Assembly: GCA_029706075.1 (NCBI GenBank) | Contig: JAINUG010000115.1 | Coordinates: 2,125,001-2,189,000 of the forward strand | Direction: 5' to 3' | Origin: Aldrovandia affinis | Taxonomy: Eukaryota; Chordata; Actinopteri; Notacanthiformes; Halosauridae | Length of the DNA: 64,000 bases | Shown here: positions 1-13,173 of the stretch, one piece after another | How the letters are laid out: each line of letters opens with the position of its first letter | Position numbering within the stretch: position 1 is the first letter of the stretch | Notes under the pieces: generated by a model | The model's input: the letters and a program-made list of their open reading frames with translations, nothing else | Told to the model about the DNA's origin: nothing | The model's database searches: none | Program-made: the position numbers and the translations under genes

Positions 1-723
1 TCTACTATGCATTAATAATCAGACACAGTCACTCCCATGGCATGGGTGCCCATACCATAACAGATTCACCAGTTTAACAGTTGGGAGCAGGCAATGTTGG
101 TTGAAGGCTTCCTTTGGCTTTCACCAAACATAAACCCATCCTGATGTAGGAAAATGACTAAAAGATTACTCCTCAGACCATATTACTTTAGGCGCTGTTG
201 TGTGTTCACCTTGGTTCCAATCGGTTTCTGAATGAAATGAATGGAAGCCCTACCATAAATATCAGCTCTGTGAAGCTCATGATGTAAAGTTTCTATTGAG
301 ACTGGGTCATGGGGGTGCATTTCTATTCAGTTCTCTGGTCATTTCTGAGGCTGATGTTTTGTGTTCTGAGGTTTGAGGCTGAGTGTCCGTCTATCCCTGT
401 CGGCGAGCTTCGACTTTATCGGTGAGCTCGACAATGAGATTTGCGACCACTGTTCCTCCTTCCTTCCTTTTCCTTGTTTGACGTATTCCGTCATGATTTT
501 CGACACTGTTCCCCTTGACACATTACATAATTTAGCTGTTTCTGTGACTGACACACCTGCAGTTCGGGAACCAACAACTTGACCTCTTTCAAAATGTGTT
601 AAATCGCCGCTTTAGAAACTCCCACATTAGTGTTGATTTTAAAATGTTTGGACACCGATTTACGTTACTTCAAAATACAAATCATTTTTCATTTAGTATT
701 TTTGTTATTTTGTCTACCCTCTG
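1..723 (-). mobile_element. Tc1-like DNA transposon, family A, copy 1 (5' part, clipped by window edge)
   Basis: The element reads on the minus strand from its terminal inverted repeat (CAGAGGGTAGACAAAATAAC) at 723, next to a TA at 724-725. A broken transposase follows: VTETAKLCNVSRGTVSKIM at about 555-490 is the helix-turn-helix of Tc1-type transposases, and further down the strand comes sequence matching the copy at 11.5 kb (the DGFMFGESQRKPST region). The other end lies beyond the window. It is a Tc1/mariner element moving by cut and paste at TA sites, dead here because the frame is interrupted. Other copies are at 9890, 11454 and 30592. Confidence 0.85.
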
Positions 724-1670
724 TATATTATACCATATAATGAGACCTCTGATTTACTGTACTTTAACCCTTTAGATGGACCATTTTAAAATCAATTTTC
801 ACCAATATTCAAAACAAATTCAAATGTCATGATTGTATGTTTTGGTTAGTAACATGTTTCATTGAACATTCTCAGGGATCTGTTAATTATATATATTTAT
901 TTATATATATAACACTTTTCTGTGTGGCGGATGCACTGTATCTAAATAATTTGGTGAAACCCATCAATGCATTTGCAGATTTTTTTGCTGCAGGCATGTT
1001 TCCTCTACACTGGTAGATCCCGAGCCTCCAGGGAGATCTATTTTTAGAGTCTCATCTGTCTTTGTTTGCAGTATGCCCCTCGCTGAGGATAGCAATATAA
1101 CTTGATGGACATTTTGAAGGATTAGTGGCTAAAGGAGAGGATATATAATGCAAAAAGTAAACATTGGATATAAGAAATAATATGGATACTATATGAATGA
1201 TGTGATGCAAAAAAATATTGGGTTTCTAAAAGCAATTGAATCTGTAATGATACCAGCTTGTATGTGTTGCTGTTTCCCACCAGCATGTGGAATCTGTTCT
1301 TTTCTGTACTGACCACCAAAGACTTTTTGTTATTTATTTTCACTTTCAATGTAATCGCCTGCATATTTTTCACTATGAAAAGCACTAACACGCACTGTTG
1401 TCAAAAAAATCTCTTTGAGGGGCCTTGTCAAAGACTAACTGACAGCAGAACGGAACATGTTTCCTATGTAGAAATCCCATCGTGCATGTTACCTCGATCT
1501 TTTCAATTAGTGGCTTAGCATGCGGTCTTAAAAAAATCCCTTACATAAAATTGTACTAGTCATGGCTGATACAGTAATGAATTGTCATTTTAAAAATAAA
1601 TAAACTAAGAATCAGACTGTGAAGGGATTACATATTATTTTTAATACGGTAATGCATCTGGATCCGACAC
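724..1670. other. AT-rich stretch, no gene seen
   Basis: Unique-looking AT-rich sequence. Short ORFs on both strands overlap one another and show no recognisable domain or splice context. I see nothing further to annotate. Confidence 0.5.
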
Positions 1671-1673
1671 ACT

Positions 1674-1730
1674 AAATAAATAGATAGATAGATAGATACT
1701 TTAATTATCCCTGGAGGGAAGTTAGTGAGT
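1674..1730 (-). repeat. (GATA)n tract with probable LINE 3' end
   Basis: A short (GATA)n run at about 1679-1697 is followed by TACTTTAATTATCCCTGG. This resembles the 3' end of a common fish non-LTR element read on the minus strand, ending in a (TATC)n tail. Only the tail is recognisable, so the family is uncertain. Confidence 0.35.
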
Positions 1731-2516
1731 AATTTACCAATCTCCATAATTGTTCTGATCGAGTATGACACTTTGGACCTGTGAAGACCTTCTGTATAGC
1801 ACAAAACTATTCTGAAGTGACAGCAGTATCTTCCCCAAAGGCCGTATTTCATCATACGTATAAAATCGCTCTTAGGTCAACAGTTCCCCACCTGGCTCCC
1901 TCAAAAAACCTACTTGGGTTCAGATTCACTTAGTCATTGATTCAACATCTGTTATTACAGTATTAATGACTGCTGTACATTTTAGGAGGAAAAGGTGACA
2001 AAAATTGTATTTTGTTTGGACTTACAATTTTTTTACCATATGTGGATCCCACAAAGTTGCAATGAATCAGGCCCGGAGGCTTAACATTCTCTGTGTGTAA
2101 TCTCGCCTCACCAATTTATTCAAATGAATGACGGATTGAGTGCTTGGGCGACGCTCCACGTCCGTTAATTAAAGGATCTTGTGTCAGACAAGGGTTTCAG
2201 CAGGGATTTGAATATGTTGACACAGTTCTGAAAGTGTATAGAACACCTTCGCACCTTGTTTAGGTGGTCAGGCCAGGATATAACACATGCTCTGCTTACA
2301 GTACAGCCTCACAATCTCTATTGATCGTAACCGTGTGATTTGAAGGGTGGAAAAATCACCGTATCTTGGCAATGGCCACCAGTGAAGTGCTTACTCATTG
2401 TTGAATGCGTGCATGCACATTCAGTCACCCCCCATGGTTCTATCGCAACCTGCATGGCTGACTTGGATCTCAGTCACGGACTAGAATGGTACTTGTTTGG
2501 GCCTTATTTAGTGTGA
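1731..2516. other. Non-coding stretch, no gene seen
   Basis: Mixed-composition sequence with no ORF, tRNA-like box or repeat that I recognise. Confidence 0.4.
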
Positions 2517-3127
2517 AGGCCTCTACATGCTCAAAGTACAACAACACGACAGCAACACAACCAGGGCTCTGCAACATCAACGCAATCTTTGCGACCTACG
2601 CAGAGGGGGTTTCAGAGGGTGTCGCGTACCTAGCACAAAAATCGAACTCGCAACCGTAGATGTTGCACATCATTGATTGGCTGGTTAGCGAATGGAGGCA
2701 GAGCTGTCAGTCATAGTTCATAGGGCACAGTTCATCGAGCTAGTAGCTAACGATATAGATAGCTAGCATCATTTGTTTGACCGGTATAAAATGAACCAGC
2801 TTCAGGAAAGATTGGTTGAAGAAGTTTGAAGGTATAGGAGTTTCTTTCATGAAAACTTTATCGACCTTGTTCAATACATTGACACCTACTAGTGTACAGA
2901 AGTGTAAGGACACCATGTTGCATAGGCTGCACATAGCCTTTGCAGACATATGCAGTACTAGATACTCTTTAGAGTATGATGAGCCTAGATGGGCTGAATG
3001 GTCCGTTCTTGTCATTATGCATTCTTATGTTCTTATGTTATTATAAATTGCAGAGTGTTTGCGACATTGTTGCATTGCACGAACCATGACAAAGTTGCAC
3101 AAGTTACGTAGAAGCATGTAGAGGCCT
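2517..3127 (+). mobile_element. Harbinger-like non-autonomous element with MADF-like remnant
   Basis: The ends are perfect 15-bp inverted repeats, AGGCCTCTACATGCT at 2517-2531 and its reverse complement at 3113-3127, and the element is 611 bp long. From 2790 on the plus strand an interrupted frame reads MNQLQERLVEEV, a stop, then RYRSFF. This resembles the start of a MADF DNA-binding domain, which accompanies the transposase in many PIF/Harbinger elements. No nuclease domain is present and no target-site duplication is clear, so the element is probably an internal-deletion derivative. The Harbinger assignment rests on the short MADF-like piece and is moderate. Confidence 0.55.
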
Positions 3128-6100
3128 CAATCATCCCCCTCTAGAATCAGTATTGCCTTTTCGCTCAAAATAGCTAAGGTCATGATATGGATTAAACCAA
3201 ACTACATTTCACAACTACTACATTGCTCTTCTACAGTCAGATAAAAGCATGATACCCCCAAAAAATAACACTCTATGTTTACTACTGGATTTTCTTAATG
3301 CAATGTGATGCATCTACCAACAACATGGGATTGCTGAACTAAACTATACGTCAGGTAATATGTAATGCCTGTGCATTACAATTTTGCTACATGTATGCAT
3401 CCAGTCACACGCACTGAGAAAATACCACTTCTGACTAAATAATGTGAGGATCTCCAATCAAGGGGATCTCCACCATTTGCCTGTTATACAACAGATGTCA
3501 CAGCCATGAATTAACCATGTCATATGATTGCATTGTACACAACATCATAATATGGAGTTCCACATAAGCAATGAAACATGACTGTTATGACTAAAACCTA
3601 ATCAGAAATGCTCTTTTTTGCAATGGGCTTTTGCATGGGTTATTTGTGTTGAGAAGGGCATTTTAGTTGCAGGGATTAGAGACTTAATGAAAGGAAACAG
3701 TTTATTTAATTTATAACAGTTGATCATAAATAACCACAAACCTTTTAACAAGAGGTCCAGGCAAATACTGTCAATTGGTCAAGAGGTATTCTATAGGACT
3801 CAACCTAAAATTACCCAGAATGCTCTAGGACTAACACAGAGGCAGGGTGGAACCCTAGCCATACCACAAATCCCAGTTTGGCCTTTCCTGAATCAAGACG
3901 CATGGCATGATTCAGAAAAGGCCCCTGCCCTCCCATCTCATCTAGCTTGTGCTCAGTCAAACTTTGTCCTGGAAGTGAGCAACGTCTCGGGTCATGCCAG
4001 GGTCATTCTTTTTTCTGCCTCATCAGCAAGAACATTGAAACCAGCGGAGGGCATGTAGGGAGGGGGTTAATAGCCGAGATCAATCCTGACCTGCGCAATT
4101 CGATTAGAATCCGGGCTACCCAGGCCTCAACCAGAGCAGGAGATACTGACAATCCAATTCATTATATTTCACAGTGGCTGGCCAATACACTTTTTGAGGC
4201 AGATGCAGTGATTAGGTGCCTGTTCCTCTGTAACACCCCCCATTTTCCCTTTTTGGATATCTTGCAAGGCTGCTGTCACGTCATTGTGCGCCCTTTTCCC
4301 GTGAACTTGCTTATCTGGCAGTCCTCTGGAGCCATTGTTAGCCGACGGGATTGATTTTGTATTGGCTAACAAGTCTTTAAAATCGGTGAGCGCCTCGGCT
4401 CTGTCAGGCTTAATTGCTCGGCGCCTCCTGCCCCCTAGGACGGAGATGGTGAGAGCGCACATTCGCTCCACACTGATTAAAAGCAATGAAGGCTGCCAGC
4501 AGTTCACGCTGCAGTCAGAAACACTTTCCTTGACGGGACTGGTGAACTCCCCATCACCCTCATATGCAGACTGTGTAACTCTCTGCCCAAGACCGACAAG
4601 GTAGCGTTGAGTACAAACATGGGCCCTGGCCTCAAATCCTGAGACGACTGTTAAAAGGAGCTAAACAGAATAGCTGTGTGTGGAAAGTTTTGTGAATGTT
4701 CATTGATTGAAATGCAACATCACAGGCTGATTTTGAGCATCCTATTATAGTTTGCGCAAGATAACAATGCCCGATATGCAGCTGCATACCATACCTGTAA
4801 CACTGGGAAGGAAAAGGTTAGTAGATTAATTTTTGGTATTTTTTTGGGAGGGGTAAACAAGTACACATATACAAAAAGTATTGAACAAGTAGGCAGAGGT
4901 GATGACAATTGGCTAGATGTACAGAATTCAGTGGTAGTGGAAAATGTGGGTTTTGAGTCGCGAGGAGTGGCTGCCGGGCGCCTGGAGGGATGGGACAGTC
5001 AGTTTGCCAGAGGAGGTGGAGCGGAGGGGTCTCATTAAAATTTATGTTTATACAACTTGCTCACCTTATTAGATGAGTGTTTGCTTGCTAACTGCATGTT
5101 CTACATTCGAAAACTGTCCAGCCAGCATGACCTCATCATGGATTTTTACAGAAATGTTTTTTTTCTTATTATACACACAAATATCCTTCACTGTCTCCAG
5201 TGCTGATTTAGAGTCGTTGTGACAATTGTACACCTACACTCAGTTATTTTGGTCACATAATTAAACTGATTTATGTAGGTGTTGAACTGGTTGGATGAGT
5301 TCACCTCTTGCCCTTGTGCTCATGAGGGTGCATATAATGAAACCTGCCTGAATTAGATCCGCATTAGTCTGCATTGGGTGGCCTTGGATAGCCTTACGGT
5401 AACTCCATGGCCTTGCATTTAACATTATTTATTCATTCACCGGGTAGGCAGGGTTTAGTTAAATTACATCTTCACATAATCCATCATGGATATTTACAGA
5501 ATAAATTCCCATTCTCAAAGGTACAAATGAAACATTGAACCTGGGAATCTAACAACCATTTGGTGACTAGTTCCTTTATCCATAAACATTATGCTGCACT
5601 ATAATATGAGCCCAATAACAGGCAGGTGCTGATGCCCCCTCACTACAGTGCCTACTATCAGTCTTCGTGTCTGTAGCTTGGGAAAAGGACCATAGCTCAG
5701 AAATCATTAAAAAAAGCTTTGCATTTCAAGCTCCTGGAGTGGTGTAGTCTTGCACACGTTCATTTTAAACATACAGGGATAAACCATGCATTCCTACAGG
5801 CCATAAAATCATCCCATTAGGATTTGCCCTGGTGAAAATATTTGGTTGTTAGTGACTGGAGTCTGTTATATAAATTATGTAGCTGTGAATAACAGTTGGT
5901 GTCATGCCAAGGACGGGATGGCAAGGGGCCCTGGAGAACAGGGGAAGGGAGCATGTTAATATAATGGAGCAGCAGAACCATAGTGGAGTTGACAAAATTG
6001 ATGATTATTTGAAAGGCTCCACATTAGCTACACTTCAATGTGTGTGGTCAATAGCTGGAAGTAACACTGAATAGCATTGAATCACATTGGTCATCCCTTA

Positions 6101-8194
6101 TTTAAATGCCCTCAAATTTCCATATTTTCAATCAAATTTAATTGAATTGAATACGGTGCTCTCAACAAAGGATTCGTCACTGATTATTTTATATTATCCA
6201 TTACAAGGGACAAATACAAATTGAACAGACATGAATTAAAAATGTAAAGAATAGGACTAACAAATATTAAAACAGATGGATTATATTTAACCTGTGCTTC
6301 TTTGCAAAGATGTCATGATTCAACCCCTTACAGTTATAAATAGTAAGATATCATATAATATGAACATTGATCCAAAATCCAGAGTTCGACTTGATATTCA
6401 AATACTTTATGGTTCCCAAAAATATATTGATAGAAACCTAGTAGAGGTCGTCCAATTGTTTTTTACTGACATACTGATGGATATTTGACTTTGAAAAATG
6501 TTTGTGTGCTTGTATTGGATGATTTCAGTGAAATTATGTTTATTTATTTGACCATTTATTTACAAACCCAAAATGTAAAGGATTTTTGAGAGAATGTAGA
6601 AATTAATGTTCAGGTATTGAAAATGTAATACGTTTTTAAGAGTGATATGACATTTTTTTATTGACAAAATGTTGGTCTATATGTCGGCAGCCATTGGACT
6701 AGGACACTTCAAACTCCGTATCCCCCACCTCAAGCTCTAAAACCTGGCCCCCAACCCTCCACTCCCACTTTCAGGAGATTCAATTGAAAAGGAATAATGT
6801 CAATTGTTTGACACGAGGCTAGACACCATCAGACCAAAAAAGGAAAGAGAAAACAAAGCGCATGCCTCGGGTGCATTGTCTTGTGTTTCTAGATTTGTTA
6901 TCAAATGTCAGTTCCAATCAAAGTCCTCGATCCAACCTAAGCAGAAAAAAAACCCTCTGGCGTTAACTTTAAGTAAAATATAAAACTGAAAGGTTCAGTT
7001 AACTTTAACTGAAATGTCCCCTTTACCCCCTCAATTCCTACATATATTTTGTTTGTTTCAGCCACGGCCAAACTGTTGCCTTATTGTGTAAGGTCGTCTC
7101 GGTCAAGGGGCACACGAACTGCTCTCTGATCCTCCCCTCCCCTGGTTTAGACCCTGTGCAACTTCTATTTCCAGAATCATCATTTTAATTACTGCCTCCA
7201 CCCAAATCCACTTTAATAAGCCTCTTTAAACAGAGAAGCGGCCTACGCACGGCTTCACATGAGCTGATGCATACGAAATCACTTTCATGTCCTAATAACT
7301 CCGCTCTCCAAAGGTACGGAACAAACCAACAAAACGGGGAACTAAATTGGCCAGCCACGCGCCGAGCGTTCCGTCTGTGTTCTTCGTTCCCCCTTGACCA
7401 CGGACACCGGCTCACAGCGTGATCGTTTTGTGATCTAATAGGCCCGGCGTATCACCATAAAATATGCCCTGCAGGCATAAGCGTACCCCTGCGGGGCACG
7501 TCTGTGACGGCCAGACCTGTGTCAGCGTTCCTCGGAGGTGGTCATTAATTGGTCTCGGGGACGTGATGGCACAGGCTGGACGTACCTTTTTTCGCTTCCG
7601 CTACAGCGTTGAGCAAATGCTGAGTGTCAGCGAGGGTGGGGCTGTGCATGCCTCCTCGGCTTTAAAGGGCTGCCCAGACGTGAGGCACACAGCTGCTGCT
7701 CCGTCTCTGAGCAGTGCGTAACAATTTAGACAGACTTACTTAATATGGGTCAAAGGGCGGGGGGTTGAAATTGAATGAGATTACGTAGTGGGGGTACGCA
7801 ATCACATAAAACACAAAGGTTTCATAATTCCAGCAATATGATCAAGGTCACCCAGCTTAAATATTATTGTTGCAGCTGCTCTTGCATGGGAGACTGTTCT
7901 CCTTGTTTTGACAAACACATAGTTCACGAGGCCCCCTGGTGGCCACTATCGCTGATACAGTTATGCTTTGGATAGAACAGTCCAGAGCCAGCCAAAGATA
8001 AATATGATCCATTTCAAGCACTTGACACCATTGTCTTTTCTTGGATGTTTCACTAATGTTACCACAATGTTGGGGAAACAGTGTAGGGATAGGTTCACAA
8101 AGGTTAGATATGCTGATAAAAGGATAAATTATTGGTATTAGAATTTGGTAAGAATCTGAGCTAGAACTCGGAACAGCATATACATAAATAATGC
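3128..8194. other. Long non-coding stretch with two GC-richer islands
   Basis: No gene is recognised. 3900-4620 is GC-richer with long overlapping ORFs on both strands (for example 4169-4507 minus, 3947-4354 plus) that match no family I know, and is better read as a possible conserved noncoding element. 7080-7730 is GC- and CpG-richer and again has only overlapping ORFs. 4620-7080 is AT-rich and featureless to me. Confidence 0.4.
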
Positions 8195-8196
8195 AT

Positions 8197-8405
8197 ATCC
8201 ATCATTTATTTATACATTTAGCAAACCTACTTATCGAGGGTGACACACGGAAGCTTACTGTATCCATTCAGATAACCTGAATTGCTTCAGCAAGTTAAGC
8301 ACTGTTCTCAAGGGTACAACAACAGTCCCCCATCTAGGATTCAAACCTGCAGCCTTCTGGTTACCAGTCCAGTTCTGTAGCCACCAACTCACACTGTTCT
8401 CAGTT
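8197..8405 (-). repeat. tRNA-derived SINE (AFC/HpaI-tail type), minus strand
   Basis: Read on the minus strand, a tRNA-like head with a B-box-like GGTTTGAATCC (about 8336-8346) is followed by the fish SINE body TTGTACCCTTGAGAACAG. It ends in the L2-type tail similar to TCGATAAGTAGGTTTGCTAA near 8205. The copy is diverged. The same body type occurs at 34418. Confidence 0.7.
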
Positions 8406-9889
8406 AACAGCCAAACTGTCATATAAGAGAGGCTTCACTTTGTATAGTGCCCCCACCAAAACAAAACCCACAAAAGTGTGTAACGATTCTCAGAAAAAGG
8501 CAGACATTTCTGCACAGAGCAACTGGATTGAAACTCATGTTTGTCAAGGGGAGATGGGGAGCCAGGGGGCAAGATTACACACAAAAGACCCACTCTTCAA
8601 TCAGCAGCATGGGGAACAATGACTTCCAAGTGCTGCATTGCAGATACATTTCAGAAACACATTGCAGGGACTCCAAGTACCTTTTTTGTCAGGATTCTCA
8701 GTCCTGGTTGCATAATTTGATCCTGAGAATGGGGACACAAGTGAAGAAAGGGTTTGCTTGAAGTAAAATGGGTTGAAATGTGCCTTCCAGTGATGTAAGA
8801 GGCTGATTATTCCAATGAAACATTGCCCTGTCGATTAGCTTCGTCTCTACATCCCTGTCGGCCCACGCTGCTGTCATACCTGGAAATTAATAAAACTATG
8901 TTCCTCCAAAGCCACAAAATAATTGCAGGGTGCACCAAGAAACACTGTGACAGAACATCAGCTACTTTGCATAATGCTAATTTACTGTTCACTCGCAGAC
9001 AGAACAACAGCTGTGGGTCAGCACAGGGTACAGCTGAGCTGAGGGTATGGCTCTTACAATAGATTTCTATCTCAACCACTAATTTAAACAAACCCTGTCT
9101 ATCCATTACATTGGCCAAGGTTCAAAGCCAAGTATGCTTGGATATGGTAAACTTGTGCATCTGAGGAACAGGCAAGTGAACATTTACATACAACATTTCT
9201 ATAATACATAAGTATCATTAAGAGACTGGATCAATTAACTTGTTGTCTAAATTCTTAACAATATTAAGACTAATTTAAAGACGTGCTTGCCTTGGCATAT
9301 ACTGTGCAAGATTTTACTGGGTTGGTGTTTACTTGATGCACATTAAATTAGGCACATTTTTAGAGCAATAAATATTCCATGTGAGTGCAAAGACCTCTGT
9401 GGTAATAAAAAAATATTGGTACAATAAAAAAGGGTGTTCACTTTTTTTGTAACTGTAAATACCTAAAATGCATTGCTTTAAAATGGCTTTCTGGGGAGAG
9501 CCTATGAAAAAAAACACCAGTTTACATTGCAATTACCTTAAAATATGTAGTGATAACTTAAGAGAGATTGATATGGATTAAAAGTTTTCAGAATAAAACT
9601 GATAAGCGTTTGATAACAAACCTTTAGTAATGCATTTTGCTGGATTTTCTAAGCAACATAACTTTTGCACACAGTACTTGATTGGGCATTTGTGATATGT
9701 TTTTCTTATAACTTCTGCTTCCTTCACTCATTAGAATTGTTTAATTTTTATTTCCACATAAAGCAGGTTTCAAAGAAAACTGATAATATTGTTAACAACA
9801 CTTATCAACTTGTATATTTGAAATATAATATTTGAATATATAATATATTTGAATGTACTTGAAAATATTCAGGTAAATATAATGAAACA
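8406..9889. other. AT-rich stretch, no gene seen
   Basis: Short overlapping ORFs only. I see no repeat family or structural RNA signal with confidence. Confidence 0.4.
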
Positions 9890-10410
9890 TAGAGGGGATA
9901 GACAAAATAATGGAAACACCATGAATATTTTGAAGTAACTAAATCAGAATTAGAAAGGAGTGTTTCATATTAATGTAAATAATATTAACAAAATATCTTT
10001 CTGCTATAAAATACATTTTAAAATCAACACTTTAATATGTGACTTTCTAACGAAACATAAGAGATCTAGCAGATTTTGAAAGAGGTCAAATAGTTGCATG
10101 ATCATCAGGATGAAGTCAAACACCTTCCATGGCCTCTCTGATCACCAGCTCTCAACATCATTGAACCTTTATGGGAAGTTTTGGAACATAGAGCATGCAG
10201 TAGATTTCCATTGCCTTCATCTTGCAAAGAACTGGAGGCTTTCCTTCTTGAAGAATGGACCAATATCCCACTGGAAACAGTTCAAAACTTGTATAACAGC
10301 ATTCCAAGAAGAATTGAAGCTGTTCTGAAGGCAAAGAGCAGCCCAGCTCCTTTTTAGTTAATACATATTCATATATTGTTTGGTGTTTCCATTCTTTTGT
10401 CTACCCTCTG
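9890..10410 (+). mobile_element. Tc1-like family A, internal-deletion derivative
   Basis: Both ends are present: GAGGGGATAGACAAAATAAT at the left and the inverted ATTCTTTTGTCTACCCTCTG at the right, with TA at 10411. Between them are the 5' leader seen at 723-600 (AAATCAACACTTTAATATG, then GAAAGAGGTCAA) and the 3' part of the transposase, including HLAKNWRLSFLKN near 10210. The catalytic middle is missing. At about 521 bp this is a non-autonomous derivative of the same family as the copies at 1, 11454 and 30592. Confidence 0.85.
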
Positions 10411-11453
10411 TACAAAAAAAGTGTAAATAAAAAAACAAATTAATAATCCCGGGGGCTTGTAAGTCAGCAGGCCAGTGATAGTGGCATGTAGACCACTGTT
10501 ACTGTCTGTTGTGCAGACAGATTCACCCCTATGCAATTCTCCTGGATCAGTATCCACATTTTGTTCACAAGATAGCTGGGGTTTTGTATTGTATTGTATT
10601 TGTTACTATGGGGCAGAAAGTACTCTATCTCGGCTACTCAAGCTGCCTTGCTTCCATTATGAGATGGAACTAATCAAGACCCATTTTCTTGTATTTGTAG
10701 GTAGCTATAGCAACCTTATTTTACTACCTCCAATGAGGAAATCTAATAGAAACCCTCATTTTGTCATTGTGTCTAGACAACTGTGCTATATTCTACATCA
10801 CAGTTGCCATGGAAGCACACATGCTTATTTATTCTCATTCTCTAGCTAGGAATTGTACATGATCATGTGTTGCCTCTTGATCACACAGCACTTTATACAT
10901 CAATGGACGCTACATTTAGGCAAAAAACAAGCACATTATCTGCGTACCTTCTCAACTAATGTTATATTTGTTTCTTTTACAGACCATTCATTACTGGAAA
11001 GTAACAAGACACATAATTGTTGAATTGTAAGTACATTTAGCATCTTTTTTATTAATCAAGTCTTTAAGTCCTGTGTTCCTCTGAAAATAATCTATTTGAT
11101 TAGATAATAGAAAGTTTCATTGAATCCTCAGCAGCTTGTCCAGTGGTGAGTACATTGTTTGAAGTAGACCAACATAGTTACAGTACCGTAGCAGGTGTCA
11201 CAGCATTGTGTGTTGGAAACCTTGTCAGCGTATAGGTCAAGATAAGGGGTTGAGGTGTTCATGTGAATTTCCCATCTTTTTCTGCTTTTGCCAACCATTA
11301 TCTATCACTTAAAATCTATTTTTTTGGGATCTAATATTATCGGCCAATCGATATATTTGATATCTGGAGATTATCGACATTGGCCGAAGATTGCGCTGAT
11401 ATGGGCCATGAAAAAAATGGATTGATAATCCATGAGATGTTAGTGCTCCACCT
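10411..11453. other. Non-coding stretch, no gene seen
   Basis: A 124-residue ORF at 10475-10849 (plus) shows no recognisable domain and is taken as chance. 11330-11430 has a short region of imperfect dyad symmetry around TATCGGCCAATCGATATA, without a family assignment. Confidence 0.35.
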
Positions 11454-12136
11454 TATGTCAACTGCAGCCACCTTATTAGGCCAATGTGCAACAACGCATA
11501 ACCTGGTATGATGAGCACAAAACCTAGACTGCAGCAGTGGAAAAATAGTGTCATGGTCTGGTGAGTCGTCTTTGACTTTTTTTTTACATCAGGACGGGTT
11601 TATGTTTGGAGAAAGCCAAAGGAAGCCTTCAACCCTTATTGCCTGTTCCCAAACGTTAAACATGTTGGTGGATCTGTTGTGGTATGGTCAGCCATCACAT
11701 CGGAGTCATTGGGTCCGATTATTACTCTGCATAGTAGAATTACAGGCCAAGGAATACAAAGCCATTTCAGGTGATCAGGTACACTCCATGGTGCAAGCAT
11801 TGTTTGCTGAAGATTTTCCCATATTGCAAGATGATAACACCCCCATATACACTGCAAAATGGATTCAAGAGTGGTTTCATGAGCACCAGGATGAAGTCAA
11901 AAACCTTCAAAGGCCTCCCCAATCACCAGATCTAAACATAATTGAACCTTTCTGGGAGGTACTGGAATATAGAGTACAGAGTACATTTCCATTACCTTCA
12001 TGTGGCAAAGACCTGGAGGCTTTCCATCTTGACTGATGTTGTTCTCAAGGTAACAGGCAGCCTGGACTGGAGCAACTCCTTATTAGTTAATAAATATCCA
12101 TATATTGTTGTGTTTCCATTATTTTGTCTTCCCCCT
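11454..12136 (+). pseudogene. Tc1-like family A transposase, 3' half
   Basis: An open frame at 11548-12036 gives the C-terminal two thirds of a Tc1-type DDE transposase. The second catalytic Asp region is visible in QDDNTPIYTA and the third acidic residue in QSPDLNIIEPFWEVLE. The first catalytic Asp appears lost: the usual WSDES motif reads WSGESS. The 3' terminal repeat ends at about 12136 (ATTATTTTGTCTTCCCCCTG), followed by TA. The 5' end with the helix-turn-helix is absent. Transposase should act in the nucleus on the element's own ends, but this copy cannot be active. Confidence 0.85.
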
Positions 12137-12906
12137 GTATATGTGTGTATGTATGTATATATGTATACTGTACCTCCAGAACTGTATTCATTTTCAATCA
12201 ACGGTAATACTATTCTCTTTAAATGTGCAGTGCATAGAAAGTCTTCATTGATTTCATGAAAGGGTATTATCCACAAAGTCATTAAGCAAAAATGTCACAT
12301 TTCTCACAATACAATTTAACAAATAAATTGAGTTTGGGCAAAGATGTATTGTATCATGAACAGACAGCAGAATGAATGCGATTTTAATGTGAAGTAGGGT
12401 TGTGAATGTTTATTCATGCTGGTTCACTCTGCACCTTAGTTTATTTCACAACAGCCCTCTCACGCGATAAAGCATCAGGATCAATACCATCTCTGAGATG
12501 CTTTTATTTCATGCTCAACATCTCCCTTAATTCGCTCTGGCTCACCTCAATTCTTCCCTCAGTAGAGTTCCCATGCTTAACGGCATCATGCTTCAGAATA
12601 AACCCTTATTCAGAGAAAGGGAATACAGTGTTTCTGTGGTTCAGACCCAGAAGCATTTCACTCCATTATCTGCTCAAAACTGCATCAGATGTACAGTCCA
12701 TACAAACAGCAGGTAAAATATACAATATGTTAAGCCTTAAATACTTCACATCAATTAAATATATAATTCACTCCATGGAATTACATGTATTTTATATACA
12801 ATTTAGCAAAACTGTCAAAACTAAATTTGAATAATGTTTATACTTGATTAGTATAGTGTGCAATATGCACATTTAACATTACATAAGGACAAACAAATAT
12901 TCAATG
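12137..12906. other. Non-coding stretch, no gene seen
   Basis: It contains a short (TATG)n-like run at about 12146-12168. A 142-residue ORF at 12406-12834 has no recognisable domain. Confidence 0.35.
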
Positions 12907-12970
12907 CTCCAAGCTTGCTCAATTGGTAAAGGTGCTTGCCACGAATGCAGGCTGAGTCCTACAGTGTAGA
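12907..12970 (+). repeat. Possible tRNA-like SINE head
   Basis: GCTTGCTCAATTGGTAAAGG resembles a tRNA A box and is followed by a weak B-box-like TGAGTCCTAC. The sequence is cut by the MITE that starts at 12971, and the downstream body is not recognised. Confidence 0.3.
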
Positions 12971-13173
12971 CCAGTGGTATTCAGTCTTGCCCTTGGAGAG
13001 CTGCAAAGGTTTTCATTGTTGCTCAGCTCTTAATGTATCGATTAAAGCAATTAAACTGTGCTACACAGTTAACTCACCTCACCTGCTTTCTTCAGAGTTG
13101 GTTTCTGTTTTTGGGTGAAAACGAAACCAAGCCATCCTGCCGGCTCTCTAAGGGCAAAATTGAGCACCACTGG
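12971..13173. mobile_element. 203-bp MITE with 31-bp inverted termini
   Basis: The left end CCAGTGGTATTCAGTCTTGC and the right end (inverted CCAGTGGTGCTCAATTTTGC) match over about 31 bp with a few differences. The interior has no coding capacity. Flanking 8-mers agree only partly, so the superfamily (perhaps hAT, from the CAGTGG ends) is not settled. I recall this unit as a common interspersed repeat of fish genomes. Confidence 0.7.

Noticed and set aside
4169-4507. 112-residue minus ORF as a gene
   Set aside because: It overlaps plus-strand ORFs of similar length, shows no domain, and has no supporting splice sites.
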